A stretch of 16,188 nt of DNA from Candidatus Bathycorpusculum fermentans (lineage in GTDB: Archaea; Thermoproteota; Bathyarchaeia; Bathyarchaeales; Bathycorpusculaceae). Positions 7,383 to 16,188 of the stretch are shown here, in pieces. The notes beneath the pieces were generated by a model. The model worked only from the letters and a program-made list of their open reading frames with translations, had not been told where the DNA came from and did not search any database. Position 1 is the stretch's first letter. Each line of letters starts with the position of its first letter. The position numbers and the translations under genes were made by a program. The stretch is from positions 1 to 16,188 of the forward strand of contig WRGM01000145.1 of assembly GCA_009787175.1 (NCBI GenBank). The letters are read 5' to 3'.

Positions 7383-8462
7383 GTGACAAAAAAAACAAAC
7401 ACAAACACCACAACAACAGCAGCTAGCGAAAAAGAAAATGAAGAACAAAGAAAAATCCAAATCACAGGCGGAGCCACATACATAATCTCACTCCCAAAAA
7501 GCTGGGCCACAAGAAACGCCCTAAAACGCGGCAGCTCCATGATCTTACGAGAAGAAGAAGACGGCACACTCTCCATAACACCAACAAAATTTGAAAAAAA
7601 AGAAAAAAAAGATGAAGTATACATTAAATCAAACACAAACGACCACCCCGACGCCATCATGCGAACAGCCATAGCAGCATACCTAAACGGCTACAACATA
7701 ATGCATATCCACGCTCAAGGCCAAAAAACGTTAAGCATAAAAACCCGCAACCACCTAAAAAATTTCACCAGAAACTATCTCGTCGGCACAGAAATAGTAA
7801 CCGATACACCAAATGAGCTAACACTCCAAGTTTTACTCAACTATCCAGAATTAACCATACACAACGCCCTCAGCCGCATGTCAATTATAGCATCATCTAT
7901 GCAAAAAGAAGCACTAACAGCCCTAAACAACCTAGACCACCAAAGCTCCAAAGCAGTTATAGAAACAGACCGAGAAGTAAACAGATTTGGACTCTACACC
8001 ATAAGACTATTAAAACTAGCCGTTTCAAACCCAAGAATTGTAAAAGACATAGGCCTAAGCACTCAAAAAGAATGCATAGGCTACAGACTAATTGCAAAAT
8101 CAGTCGAACGCACCGCCGACCACGCCACAAAAATTGCTGAAAACACCCTACAGCTAAAAGAGCCAGTAAACAATAACCTCCTAGAAAAAATAGGCCAATT
8201 AAGCACCTTAGCCAATACCATGTTTGAAAACTCTATAGAAGCACTATTTAAACACGACTTTAACCTAGCCGAAAGCGTAATCGAAAAACTCTACCAAGCA
8301 CACAAATACGAAAAAGAAGCCATACTCCTAACACATGAGAGCAAAATAGAAGAAATCGTCAACATAAGACTACTAATAGAAAGCATACGTCGCATAGCAG
8401 AATACGCCAGCGATATATCAGAAGTAGTCCTAAACATGACAGTAGAATCCGTTCTAAACTAA
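7383..8462 (+). CDS. AbrB-domain PhoU regulator (phosphate uptake regulator)
   Basis: A 359-aa fusion of an N-terminal SpoVT/AbrB-type DNA-binding domain to tandem PhoU domains, a class common in archaea. The AbrB part spans about residues 22-68: RKIQITGGATYIISLPKSWA, then a basic/hydrophobic strand and SITPTKF. The PhoU repeats follow: first about 115-240 with YRLIAKSVERTADHATKIAE, then about 250-355 with LIESIRRIAEYASDISEVV, both carrying the E/R-rich PhoU core. Inferred role: it senses phosphate status through PhoU and acts on the divergent pst promoter 100 bp away. The start is GTG; the ATG at 7437 is out of frame. A weak AGGAA sequence lies about 12 bases upstream. The first 20 residues are Thr/Glu-rich and likely disordered. 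The coding strand is extremely A/C-rich at the 5' end. Confidence 0.88.
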   Translation: MTKKTNTNTTTTAASEKENEEQRKIQITGGATYIISLPKSWATRNALKRGSSMILREEEDGTLSITPTKFEKKEKKDEVYIKSNTNDHPDAIMRTAIAAYLNGYNIMHIHAQGQKTLSIKTRNHLKNFTRNYLVGTEIVTDTPNELTLQVLLNYPELTIHNALSRMSIIASSMQKEALTALNNLDHQSSKAVIETDREVNRFGLYTIRLLKLAVSNPRIVKDIGLSTQKECIGYRLIAKSVERTADHATKIAENTLQLKEPVNNNLLEKIGQLSTLANTMFENSIEALFKHDFNLAESVIEKLYQAHKYEKEAILLTHESKIEEIVNIRLLIESIRRIAEYASDISEVVLNMTVESVLN

Positions 8463-8561
8463 CAAGCAAAAAAACAGACAAACAAGTACTCACGCATCAC
8501 AAAACAAGGCAGCAGATAAAAGGAAAATGGTAATTAAAGGGAGTTGTTTAAGAAAAAAAGT

Positions 8562-9041
8562 TTATTTTAGTTTTTTAACGGATTCGTTAGCTCTTTCTAT
8601 TTCTTGTTTTTTACTGCTTTGATAGGCTAAGATTTTTTCTAGTACTTCATTGTTGTTTAGGGCTAAAATTTTTGCTACGGCGATGGCTGCTCCTTCAGGT
8701 TCTACTGTAACAACAGAGCCTATACCGCTTGGTACACGGAGGGAGGAGTAAATGTCGGTGCCGCCAAATTTCTCGCTGTAAGGCGGAACAGCAATTACAG
8801 GCTTTAATGTATTACCGTCAATGAAGGCACTTAACGCGTTAGAACGCCCTGCCACAGTAACATAGACAATTTTTTCATTTTCAAACTCTTTAAGAATATC
8901 CAATACAGCAAGAGGAGTCTTATGCGCAGATGCAACACGAAACGCGTATGCTACACCAAGAATTTTAAGATACTTTGCAACTTCACGAGAAAACTCTAAA
9001 TCACGTTCAGAACCCATAATAATAACAGCTTTACCTGACAT
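8562..9041 (-). CDS. purE: Class II 5-aminoimidazole ribonucleotide carboxylase (PurE)
   Basis: A purine-biosynthesis enzyme acting on AIR to form 4-carboxy-AIR in the cytoplasm. The 159-aa product has GSERD (10-14) and SAHKTP (38-43). The active-site region reads VAGRSNAL (63-70), GNT (76-78), SSLRVPSGIGS (99-109) and PEGAA (115-119). GRSN-x-L, SSLRxPSG and the SPEG/PEG signature are those of class II PurE, as in animal PAICS, which uses CO2 directly. Class I enzymes have GAGGAAHLPG and use N5-CAIR made by PurK; no purK is present in the window. A GTGAGA sequence five bases upstream supports the ATG at 9041. The terminal residues ERANESVKKLK form a charged helix. It converges with the AbrB-PhoU gene (99 bp gap). 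Confidence 0.9.
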   Translation of the reverse strand: MSGKAVIIMGSERDLEFSREVAKYLKILGVAYAFRVASAHKTPLAVLDILKEFENEKIVYVTVAGRSNALSAFIDGNTLKPVIAVPPYSEKFGGTDIYSSLRVPSGIGSVVTVEPEGAAIAVAKILALNNNEVLEKILAYQSSKKQEIERANESVKKLK

Positions 9042-9240
9042 ATTATCTCACAACAAGCTAACAACAGAGCAACTAATTAACATAACCATAGAGACCACAT
9101 AAACCGTAAGCAATTAACCATAATTATTACAAGCAATCTCACCATATTTTATACAAAAGTGAGCATAAAATGAGAGAGCAACAATCTACTTTTTTAACTG
9201 GCTAAATACAAACAAAATAGATGCTTATTGTGACAGTATA
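9042..9240 (-). promoter_or_regulatory. purE upstream region
   Basis: No gene is seen here. On the minus strand GGTCTCTA (about 9089-9096) repeats the core of the motif found upstream of dus, about 50 bp before the purE ATG. The T-rich run around 9205-9222 on the minus strand could serve as an archaeal terminator for the 23S unit. Both assignments are tentative. Confidence 0.3.
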
Positions 9241-9264
9241 ACCATGCATAGGACAACAATACGA
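9241..9264 (-). repeat. Outer arm (3') of the 23S processing stem
   Basis: The 24 bases from ACCATGCATAGG to CAATACGA are the exact reverse complement of 12445-12468 on the other side of the 23S gene. In the minus-strand transcript the two arms would form a perfect 24-bp duplex enclosing the whole rRNA. Neither neighbouring base extends the match. Confidence 0.85.
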
Positions 9265-9289
9265 AGCTAATATTATGGAGAGCATTTTT

Positions 9290-9322
9290 AGGTTTCACAC
9301 AAATATCGCTCAAACACTACCA
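9290..9322 (-). other. Inner processing stem of pre-23S, 3' side (BHB)
   Basis: CAAACACTACCA (9311-9322) is the perfect complement of 12345-12356. Outside it come CGCT (9307-9310), an unpaired TAT (9304-9306), CAAA (9300-9303) and a further helix (9290-9298). Paired with 12345-12377 this gives helix, 3-nt bulge, 4-pair helix with one A-C mismatch in the RNA, 3-nt bulge, helix. That is the geometry cut by the archaeal splicing endonuclease. Confidence 0.7.
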
Positions 9323-9329
9323 ATGATTG

Positions 9330-12341
<3,012 letters not shown>

Positions 12342-12344
12342 CAA

Positions 12345-12377
12345 TGGTAGTGTTTGTTTGGCGTTTGGTGAAAACCT
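12345..12377 (-). other. Inner processing stem of pre-23S, 5' side (BHB)
   Basis: Complement of 9290-9322. TGGTAGTGTTTG (12345-12356) is the 12-bp core. TTT (12357-12359) is the bulge, GGCG (12360-12363) the central four-pair helix, then TTTG (12364-12367) and GTGAAAACCT continue the outer helix with two single-base bulges. The RNA is the minus strand, so 12360 with 9310 is a C-A mismatch. Confidence 0.7.
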
Positions 12378-12444
12378 AATTGTTTTCTCCACATACGTAT
12401 ACTATACTACTATTTTTCTAAATTTTACTATATTGTGTTGCGCG
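12378..12444 (-). other. Spacer between outer and inner 23S stems, A/T-rich
   Basis: 67 nt of leader, against 25 nt on the 3' side (9265-9289). On the minus strand it contains AATATAGTAAAATTTAG and TAGTATACGTATG, either of which could pass for a TATA box. If a promoter were here, the 24-bp outer arm at 12445-12468 would not be in the transcript. Confidence 0.4.
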
Positions 12445-12468
12445 TCGTATTGTTGTCCTATGCATGGT
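12445..12468 (-). repeat. Outer arm (5') of the 23S processing stem
   Basis: Exact reverse complement of 9241-9264 over 24 bp (TCGTATTG ... GCATGGT on the plus strand). On the rRNA strand it is the upstream arm, so the duplex it forms would bring together the leader and trailer of the primary transcript outside the BHB. Confidence 0.85.
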
Positions 12469-12530
12469 GTCATCTTAAGCGTGCACATGTTCGACATATG
12501 TGGGCTCTTGTCACACCCTTCACTCCACAT

Positions 12531-12540
12531 GTATTAAATG
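12531..12540 (-). promoter_or_regulatory. Candidate 23S rRNA promoter (box A)
   Basis: Minus-strand CATTTAATAC resembles archaeal box A and lies about 63 bp upstream of the outer stem arm. Initiation about 25 bp downstream would put the whole outer arm in the transcript. It is chosen over the A/T-rich spacer because it explains the conserved outer repeat. No start-site data. Confidence 0.35.
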
Positions 12541-12556
12541 GGAGTTGCATCCTTAA

Positions 12557-12588
12557 TCAGCAAACTATGGCTAAACCATAATTGCTGA
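12557..12588. repeat. Interrupted hairpin in the 23S/tRNA intergenic region
   Basis: TCAGCAA (12557-12563) pairs with TTGCTGA (12582-12588), and ATGG (12567-12570) with CCAT (12576-12579), leaving a 3/2-nt internal loop and a 5-nt apical loop. It lies just upstream of the candidate 23S promoter. Function unknown; it could be a regulator site or part of a small RNA. Confidence 0.4.
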
Positions 12589-12639
12589 ATTGCATTAGAA
12601 GCACCCATCAGCAATATAAGGGTATCGTTTCAGATAACA

Positions 12640-12790
12640 GGGTTTCTTGACAAAAAAAATTAAGACAACAAAACATCAAACACACCACAACAAACACACC
12701 ACAACAAAACAAAAAACAGAAACCCACAAACAAAAAAACAAATACACAAGAAAAAAAGTACATAAAAATTTTAGAAAAACAGTAAAGCAT
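12640..12790 (+). other. G-poor, A/C-rich stretch with a 14-bp tandem repeat
   Basis: The plus strand here has almost no G. Two perfect copies of CAAACACACCACAA lie in tandem (12677-12690, 12691-12704), followed by CAAAAC. No credible gene on either strand: the minus-strand frame over it is composed of Cys, Phe, Val and Leu and is a product of the base composition. Confidence 0.5.
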
Positions 12791-12812
12791 CAGCAACTTT
12801 TATTTGGGTAAG

Positions 12813-12820
12813 TTTTTATG
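12813..12820 (+). promoter_or_regulatory. Candidate tRNA-Thr promoter (box A)
   Basis: TTTTTATG is centred about 30 bp before the first base of the tRNA, the spacing expected for an archaeal tRNA promoter with little or no leader. Confidence 0.45.
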
Positions 12821-12845
12821 TGAGGATGTAAAAATGATTTGCAAT

Positions 12846-12919
12846 GCCTCGATAGCTCAGCCCGGTAGAGCGGCTGCCTTGTAAGCAGCAGGCCGTGGGA
12901 TCAAGGCCCACTCGAGGCT
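12846..12919 (+). tRNA. tRNA-Thr (anticodon UGU)
   Basis: A complete 74-nt cloverleaf. The acceptor arm GCCTCGA pairs with TCGAGGC (12912-12918), with discriminator T at 12919, typical of archaeal tRNA-Thr. The D-arm is GCTC/GAGC, the anticodon stem is GCTGC/GCAGC, and the loop CTTGTAA has anticodon TGT at 12880-12882, reading ACA and probably other ACN codons. The T-arm is GTGGG/CCCAC with loop ATCAAGG. CCA is not encoded, and there is no intron. An IS5-type remnant begins directly at its 3' end. Confidence 0.96.
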
Positions 12920-12982
12920 CCTACCACTTAAGCACAAAGCCCTTTCAAGTTTTAAAATCCCAGAAGAATATGTTGCTACTAC
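12920..12982 (-). pseudogene. Tail of an IS5-type transposase remnant, separated by IS630
   Basis: If the IS630 element and one TA are removed, the minus-strand frame of the IS5-type fragment at 14204-14426 continues without a stop through this segment to the tRNA-Thr gene, giving LVVVATYSSGILKLERALCL and a few more residues. KLERALCLSG fits the position where IS5-type proteins have a helix such as VENTLIKSG, although some residues seem to be missing before it. Moderate evidence that both pieces were one gene before the insertion. Confidence 0.45.
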
Positions 12983-12984
12983 TA

Positions 12985-13007
12985 CATTAATTCACCTAAA
13001 ACACTGG
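12985..13007 (+). repeat. IS630 left terminal inverted repeat
   Basis: Begins CATTAATTCACC just inside the TA at 12983-12984 and ends ACACTGG. The stop codon of the transposase frame (12996-12998) lies inside it, a compact arrangement seen in this family. Confidence 0.85.
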
Positions 13008-14131
13008 ATATAATTTTCTCAGTTTAACCCGGGCATCAACAGTAGTGAACTACCAATTTACTTTACAACTTTGTGAATTATAAAATGACTCCCAAGCCAC
13101 AAGCTCAGCATTCAACAAAACCAAATCCCAAATACGCCTGCCAACACACTGCTTAGACAAAATACTGTATAGATATTTCAGCAACACTTAACCAGCTCCC
13201 ATGCTTGGGCGTATAATGAATCTCCAAACGCCTAGCAAGCTCACACGCCTTAACAGCCGAAAACGCTTTATAAAGAGAAGAAACAACATGCATATTCAAA
13301 TTATCCACAACCAACCGAATTTTAGTCACATCTTTATACGGACTTTTCGACAAAAGCCAATCAACCTCCAAAGCAAAATCAACAGCCATCCTATGCTCAC
13401 GAGCAAACGCATGATGCCACCCACTTAAAGGTTCACACATAACAAAAATCGAGCACGTACCCATCCGCTCATACTCACTATCAACTTTTGCGCACTACCC
13501 GCCATCATCGGCAAAGATTCATGTCGCTCATCTAAAAGTTGATACGGTTTTTCATCAAGACAACTTATCGGACAACTCGCATCATATGGCAGAGCGTAGA
13601 CATCAAACATCTTCCATTTTAGCGACAAAATCAGCACTCTGATGTGGTGGTATGCACCACATTTTTTCAAGTGAGGTTGATATTTCGTTTTTTTAAAGTT
13701 CTTTGTATTGTCGTATCGGATATGTTGTCAATTACGTTGTCGAGGATGATTTTGTCGGCTATTAGTTGCATGGTCCAGCGGCTTTTACCTTTTGGTGGTT
13801 GGCTGCAGGCTGTTGCTATTATGTGTGCTTCTACATCGCCGGTGACTTTTGGTTCAACGGGTGGTGTTTGTCGTTTTTTGCGGTTTGTTATTCTATCCAG
13901 TCCTTTTGTGAGGTATTGTTTTCTTATTAGGTATACGTTTTCTGTGTGGAGTTTGCATTTTTGCGGTTTGTTGTGGTGTTAGTGGTTCATCACGTTTATG
14001 TCGAGGTTTAAGATTACTTTTGCTCGTGTTTTGCATTTTTCTGTTACTTTTTTGGATTGTGATTTGATGAATTTTTGTAATTCTTTTCGTTCTTCTAGTG
14101 TTAGTTTAACTGTGTATTTTTGTGATTTCAT
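12996..14131 (-). pseudogene. IS630-family transposase, multiply frameshifted
   Basis: Reading from the ATG at 14131, the frames give in order: an N-terminal KYTVKLTLEERKEL helix region, then NVYLIRKQYLTKGLDRI (HTH end), ACSQPPKGKSRWTMQLIA, the linker SLEKMWCIPPHQSADFVAKM, SCLDEKPYQLL with the first catalytic Asp, MGTCSIFVMCEPLSGW, LVVDNLNMH with the second Asp, YTPKHGSWLSVAEI with the catalytic Glu, and a C-terminus ending LYPVF. All three DDE acidic residues survive. The frame is broken by a stop near 13979, shifts near 13690 (an A-run), 13608, 13475 and 13160, and a TAG at 13050-13052. Base skew flips sharply near 13660 within the gene. Confidence 0.9.
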
Positions 14132-14177
14132 AGTACCCCTCTTTGTGGTACTATAATAACACATTATTTATTATTTG

Positions 14178-14201
14178 CCAAGTGTTTTAGATGAATTAAT
14201 G
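14178..14201 (-). repeat. IS630 right terminal inverted repeat
   Basis: Reverse complement begins CATTAATTCATC and ends ACACTTGG. It matches the left end apart from one transition and one additional T. The TA at 14202-14203 completes the target duplication. Confidence 0.85.
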
Positions 14202-14203
14202 TA

Positions 14204-14426
14204 CTAGTTGGGTGACGTACTGTTGCCAATATTTTAGGGTCGTTAGGAGCATGTCGTGTATGGAAAGTTCGGCGTGTCTGCCGCGGCGTTTATGTTTGGA
14301 TGCATAGGCAAGGTGCAAGATTTCAACCATAACGTCAAAGATTTCTTTTTTTACTCCGATTGCTTGTTTAAAATCCTTATTACTTAATTTTGAGGCTTTT
14401 TCATACCGTTCCAAACTACCCAGCAT
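14204..14426 (-). pseudogene. N-terminal remnant of an IS5-type transposase
   Basis: About 74 residues starting at the ATG at 14426. KASKLSNKDFKQAIGVKKE, then FDVMVEILHLAYA, KHKRRGRHAELS and IHDMLLTTLKYWQQY are the N-terminal helix-turn-helix region of IS5-superfamily transposases (the segment preceding a DDE_4-type catalytic domain). The catalytic domain is absent: the frame is cut by the IS630 element at 14203, and beyond that only about 20 codons remain before tRNA-Thr. Inactive. Confidence 0.8.
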
Positions 14427-14608
14427 TGATTAAACTCTCTTGATCAAAACAAACACAAACCAAATATTTATAAATTCTAAGGAGCTCTAATAAAGGAAGT
14501 ATGTATTTAGCACTACGAGAGAATATGCAACAGTATATCAATACGGCAATTCATTGATAAATTTTATGTGGAAATACGTACCGAAAGGAAAAGAGAGGGA
14601 AAAATAAA
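14427..14608 (+). promoter_or_regulatory. Upstream region of the DUF996 gene
   Basis: 182 bp without a gene. ATTTATAAATTC (14465-14476) and TGATAAATTTTATG (14555-14568) are plausible box A sequences on the plus strand. The second is about 45 bp before the ATG and fits a short leader that includes the GAGAGGG ribosome-binding site (14594-14600). No IS5 terminal repeat could be recognised here. Confidence 0.35.
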
Positions 14609-15244
14609 ATGAACTTTGAAACGAGCAAAAATTTAGGCGGCATCGGTGCATTATTAATGTTTCTTGGCATCATAGCGCTATTTGTAGATCAAACACTTGT
14701 CTTTGGCATCATTGAAATCATAGGTACACTTCTTGTCATAGTTAGCCTTTATGGTTTAGCTGATTTCTACAGAAATAAAAAAATATTTACTAATGGTCTC
14801 TTTAGTGGTGTAGCAGTAATAATTGGCATCATTATTATAGATATAATCGCAGTAGTAAAGTTTTTACCCCTAACAAAGGATTTGGTGTACAAAATTTACC
14901 CTGAGTGGAATGGTGACCCTTCAACTATTCAGAGTTTAACACCAGACATTGCCAACCTTGATGTTTCAGCAATGATGCCCATGCTTACTATGTTACTACT
15001 GATTATAGTTGTATTTTGCGTGTTTGCAATAATTGCAGCTTTCTTTGCAAGACAATCACTAAAAGATCTAGCCACACATTCAGACACACCACGCTTTGCA
15101 ACAGTAGGACTAATAGTACTCATAGGTGCAGTACTCTCCATAATCCTAGTAGGAGTACTACTAATATGGATAGCAACACTAATACTTGCAATCACGTTCT
15201 TTGCAATGAAAAAACCTCAACCTACACCACCAACACCCGTCTAG
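14609..15244 (+). CDS. DUF996 family membrane protein
   Basis: A 211-aa integral membrane protein of the archaeal DUF996 family, function unknown. The family signature is the N-terminal NFETSKNLGGIGALLMFLG (2-20), which leads straight into the first membrane helix. Hydrophobic segments lie at about 10-26, 29-51, 66-87, 122-147 and 163-199 (probably two helices). A polar loop (88-121) sits between helices 3 and 4, and a short RQSLKDLATHSDTPRF loop (148-163) follows. The C-terminus KKPQPTPPTPV is proline-rich and presumably cytoplasmic. GAGAGGG about eight bases upstream supports the ATG. This is the only intact gene among the transposase remnants. Its TAG (15242-15244) overlaps the stop codon of a convergent transposase remnant in a shared CTAG, so the last codons may have been altered by that element's arrival or decay. 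Confidence 0.85.
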   Translation: MNFETSKNLGGIGALLMFLGIIALFVDQTLVFGIIEIIGTLLVIVSLYGLADFYRNKKIFTNGLFSGVAVIIGIIIIDIIAVVKFLPLTKDLVYKIYPEWNGDPSTIQSLTPDIANLDVSAMMPMLTMLLLIIVVFCVFAIIAAFFARQSLKDLATHSDTPRFATVGLIVLIGAVLSIILVGVLLIWIATLILAITFFAMKKPQPTPPTPV

Positions 15245-15776
15245 ACCAAAAATTTAACCTCTCTACCCCTAACTTCCTGTTTTAAGTAATAAAGTGGGTC
15301 TAGTTTTTCTAAAAGGTCACTTGTTTTTTTAGTAACCTCACTTAAATGCCATTCTTTGTCGATTTTAACCTTGAAAATATACTTTAAGTGAACTAAAAAT
15401 CCGCAACATAAAACCTGCCAAGCAAATCCTCCTCACGAAGCAAATTATAAACCGGATACAACAACAAAGAAACATGATTAACAAACACCCAACCCTCCAA
15501 ACCATACTCACCCTGCATATACAACCTATCCTGCTCCAAGAGATTTTTAAGAAAATCAAACAACCCCTCCACCTCCCAACGAGCCCCATACAACAAAAAC
15601 AACTCCTTCGAACTAGCTGAAACAGTAGTATTACAATTGTAAACGTAGTTTGTTCCAGTGGTGCCACATAGCAGTAATTTGACGATTTCTTCTCCAACGT
15701 ATCCAATGCTTAACAATTTTTAAAGTTCGAACAACACGCATATAAAACCCAAAAAGCACACAAACATCACCCCTAC
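15241..15776 (-). pseudogene. C-terminal remnant of an IS4/IS1634-type transposase
   Basis: The central open piece (15393-15716) contains SSKELFLLYGARWEVEGLF followed by DFLKN, the Y-(2)-R-(3)-E-(6)-K signature of IS4-superfamily transposases around the catalytic Glu, and then EYGLEGWVFVNHVSLLLYPV. After a one-base shift in a T-run near 15395 the frame resumes as FLVHLKYIFKVKIDKEWHLS, EVTKKTSDLLEKLD and so on to a TAG at 15241-15243, which is the normal type of C-terminus. Upstream, scraps such as FYMRVVRTLK and SSNYCYVAPLEQ in other frames extend the homology to about 15776, where the IS701-type remnant begins. The N-terminal half and first two catalytic Asp residues are missing. No terminal repeats found. 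Confidence 0.75.
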
Positions 15777-16188
15777 TCAAACGTGCAAACCACGCTTTTT
15801 TTTAAACACAGACAAACTACAAGACGACGACTTATGCTGCACAAACGTTTTCGCATCCAACGAACAATAAGAAAAATACGTAAACAAAGCATACGCCAAA
15901 CACACAAACAAACGTAATATGCTTATACCAACCAGAATAACTCTGCACCTCATACTCATCAAACCCCACCTCGGATTTGCTCCCCGCAAAACAACACTCA
16001 ACAGTCCACCTAACACCAGCCACCTCAACAAACTCTAAAACAGACGTCTCTTTAGGCGCAAAACAAACATACACTCGCAACTCCCCATCCGATCGACTTC
16101 TCCTAACAAGCAAACAACGCCTCCAACCCAAAACAACCGGAAACTTTAACTCCAAAACCTGCCAATCATACACCCCAGCCCCCTTAGA
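15777..16188 (-). pseudogene. C-terminal remnant of an IS701-type transposase, cut by the window edge
   Basis: From the right edge the frame reads SKGAGVYDWQVLELKFP, GWRRCLLVRRSRSDGELRVY, CFAPKETSVLEFVEVAGVRW with TVECCFAGSKSEVGF, then DEYEVQSYSGWYKHIT. RW-x-VE-x-CF and K-x-EVG-x-DEYEVxSxxGWYxHIT are hallmarks of the IS701 (DDE_5) C-terminal catalytic region, including its Glu. After HIT the expected hydrophobic helix continues in the next frame (LRLFVCLAYALFTYFS) to a TGA at 15777, so there is a frameshift near 15935. The N-terminal part, if present, lies outside the window, so it cannot be said whether the whole gene is broken elsewhere. Confidence 0.82.

Larger units (their letters stand above)
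12983..14203 (-). mobile_element. IS630-type insertion sequence, complete ends, dead transposase
   Basis: Both ends are visible. The left terminal repeat (12985-13007) and the right one (14178-14201, inverted) match over about 23 bp with one C/T change and one extra T on the right. Each is flanked by TA (12983-12984, 14202-14203), the target duplicated by IS630/Tc1-type elements. Length is about 1.2 kb, normal for the family. The encoded transposase is broken by several frameshifts, so the copy cannot move itself, though intact ends could still be mobilised in trans. Confidence 0.88.

Noticed and set aside
7268..7672. 134-codon minus-strand ORF with many Phe and Val
   Set aside because: It is the reverse of the A/C-rich 5' end of the AbrB-PhoU gene and of the promoter region. 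The hydrophobic look is from base skew.
12608..12796. 62-codon minus-strand ORF resembling a membrane peptide
   Set aside because: Composed almost only of Cys, Phe, Val and Leu because the plus strand is nearly G-free; no ribosome-binding site.
12555..12800. Three copies of ATCAGCAA (about 12556, 12607, 12789) as a possible array
   Set aside because: Only 8 bp with irregular spacing and no longer conserved unit; not a CRISPR array or a clear iteron set.
13644..13982. 112-codon plus-strand ORF
   Set aside because: Its complement carries clear IS630 transposase motifs such as ACSQPPKGKSRWTMQLIA, so it is an antisense shadow.

Overview
The window reads as a piece of an archaeal chromosome. The 23S rRNA gene has archaeal sequence features and is flanked by a bulge-helix-bulge (BHB) processing stem. 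Promoters look like TATA boxes. There is an AbrB-PhoU fusion protein, a core-type MetE homologue and a DUF996 membrane protein. Genes are A+T-rich, so a mesophilic lineage of the Thermoproteota/Bathyarchaeia type is my best guess; this is inference, not proof.

Layout. Positions 1-589 are mostly non-coding, with one possible 54-codon ORF. Positions 590-2669 (minus) hold a tRNA-dihydrouridine synthase and a MetE-like protein with an altered zinc site, each with its own upstream region. Positions 2821-7249 (minus) are a complete high-affinity phosphate transport operon read pstS-pstC-pstA-pstB-phoU, with gaps or overlaps of -1 to +21 nt. Divergent from it (7383-8462, plus) is a second PhoU-type protein fused to an AbrB DNA-binding domain, the likely phosphate regulator. 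Positions 8562-9041 (minus) encode a class II PurE.

Positions 9241-12468 (minus) are a stand-alone 23S rRNA transcription unit. No 16S or 5S gene is present in the window. The rRNA is enclosed by a BHB-type stem and, outside that, by a perfect 24-bp inverted repeat. A tRNA-Thr(UGU) gene follows on the plus strand at 12846-12919.

Positions 12920-16188 are a graveyard of transposases, all on the minus strand, surrounding one intact DUF996 membrane-protein gene (14609-15244, plus). An IS630-type element with both terminal repeats and its TA target (12983-14203) sits inside an older IS5-type remnant abutting tRNA-Thr. An IS4/IS1634-type C-terminal remnant overlaps the stop codon of the DUF996 gene, and an IS701-type C-terminal remnant runs off the right edge.

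I found no CRISPR array, defence island or clearly new enzyme system. The signals most worth a second look are the two-tier processing stem of the unlinked 23S gene, abrupt flips in amino/keto (A+C versus G+T) strand bias that ignore gene direction and even split one pseudogene, the MetE-like zinc-site change, and a near-identical 18-bp motif upstream of the dus and metE-like genes.
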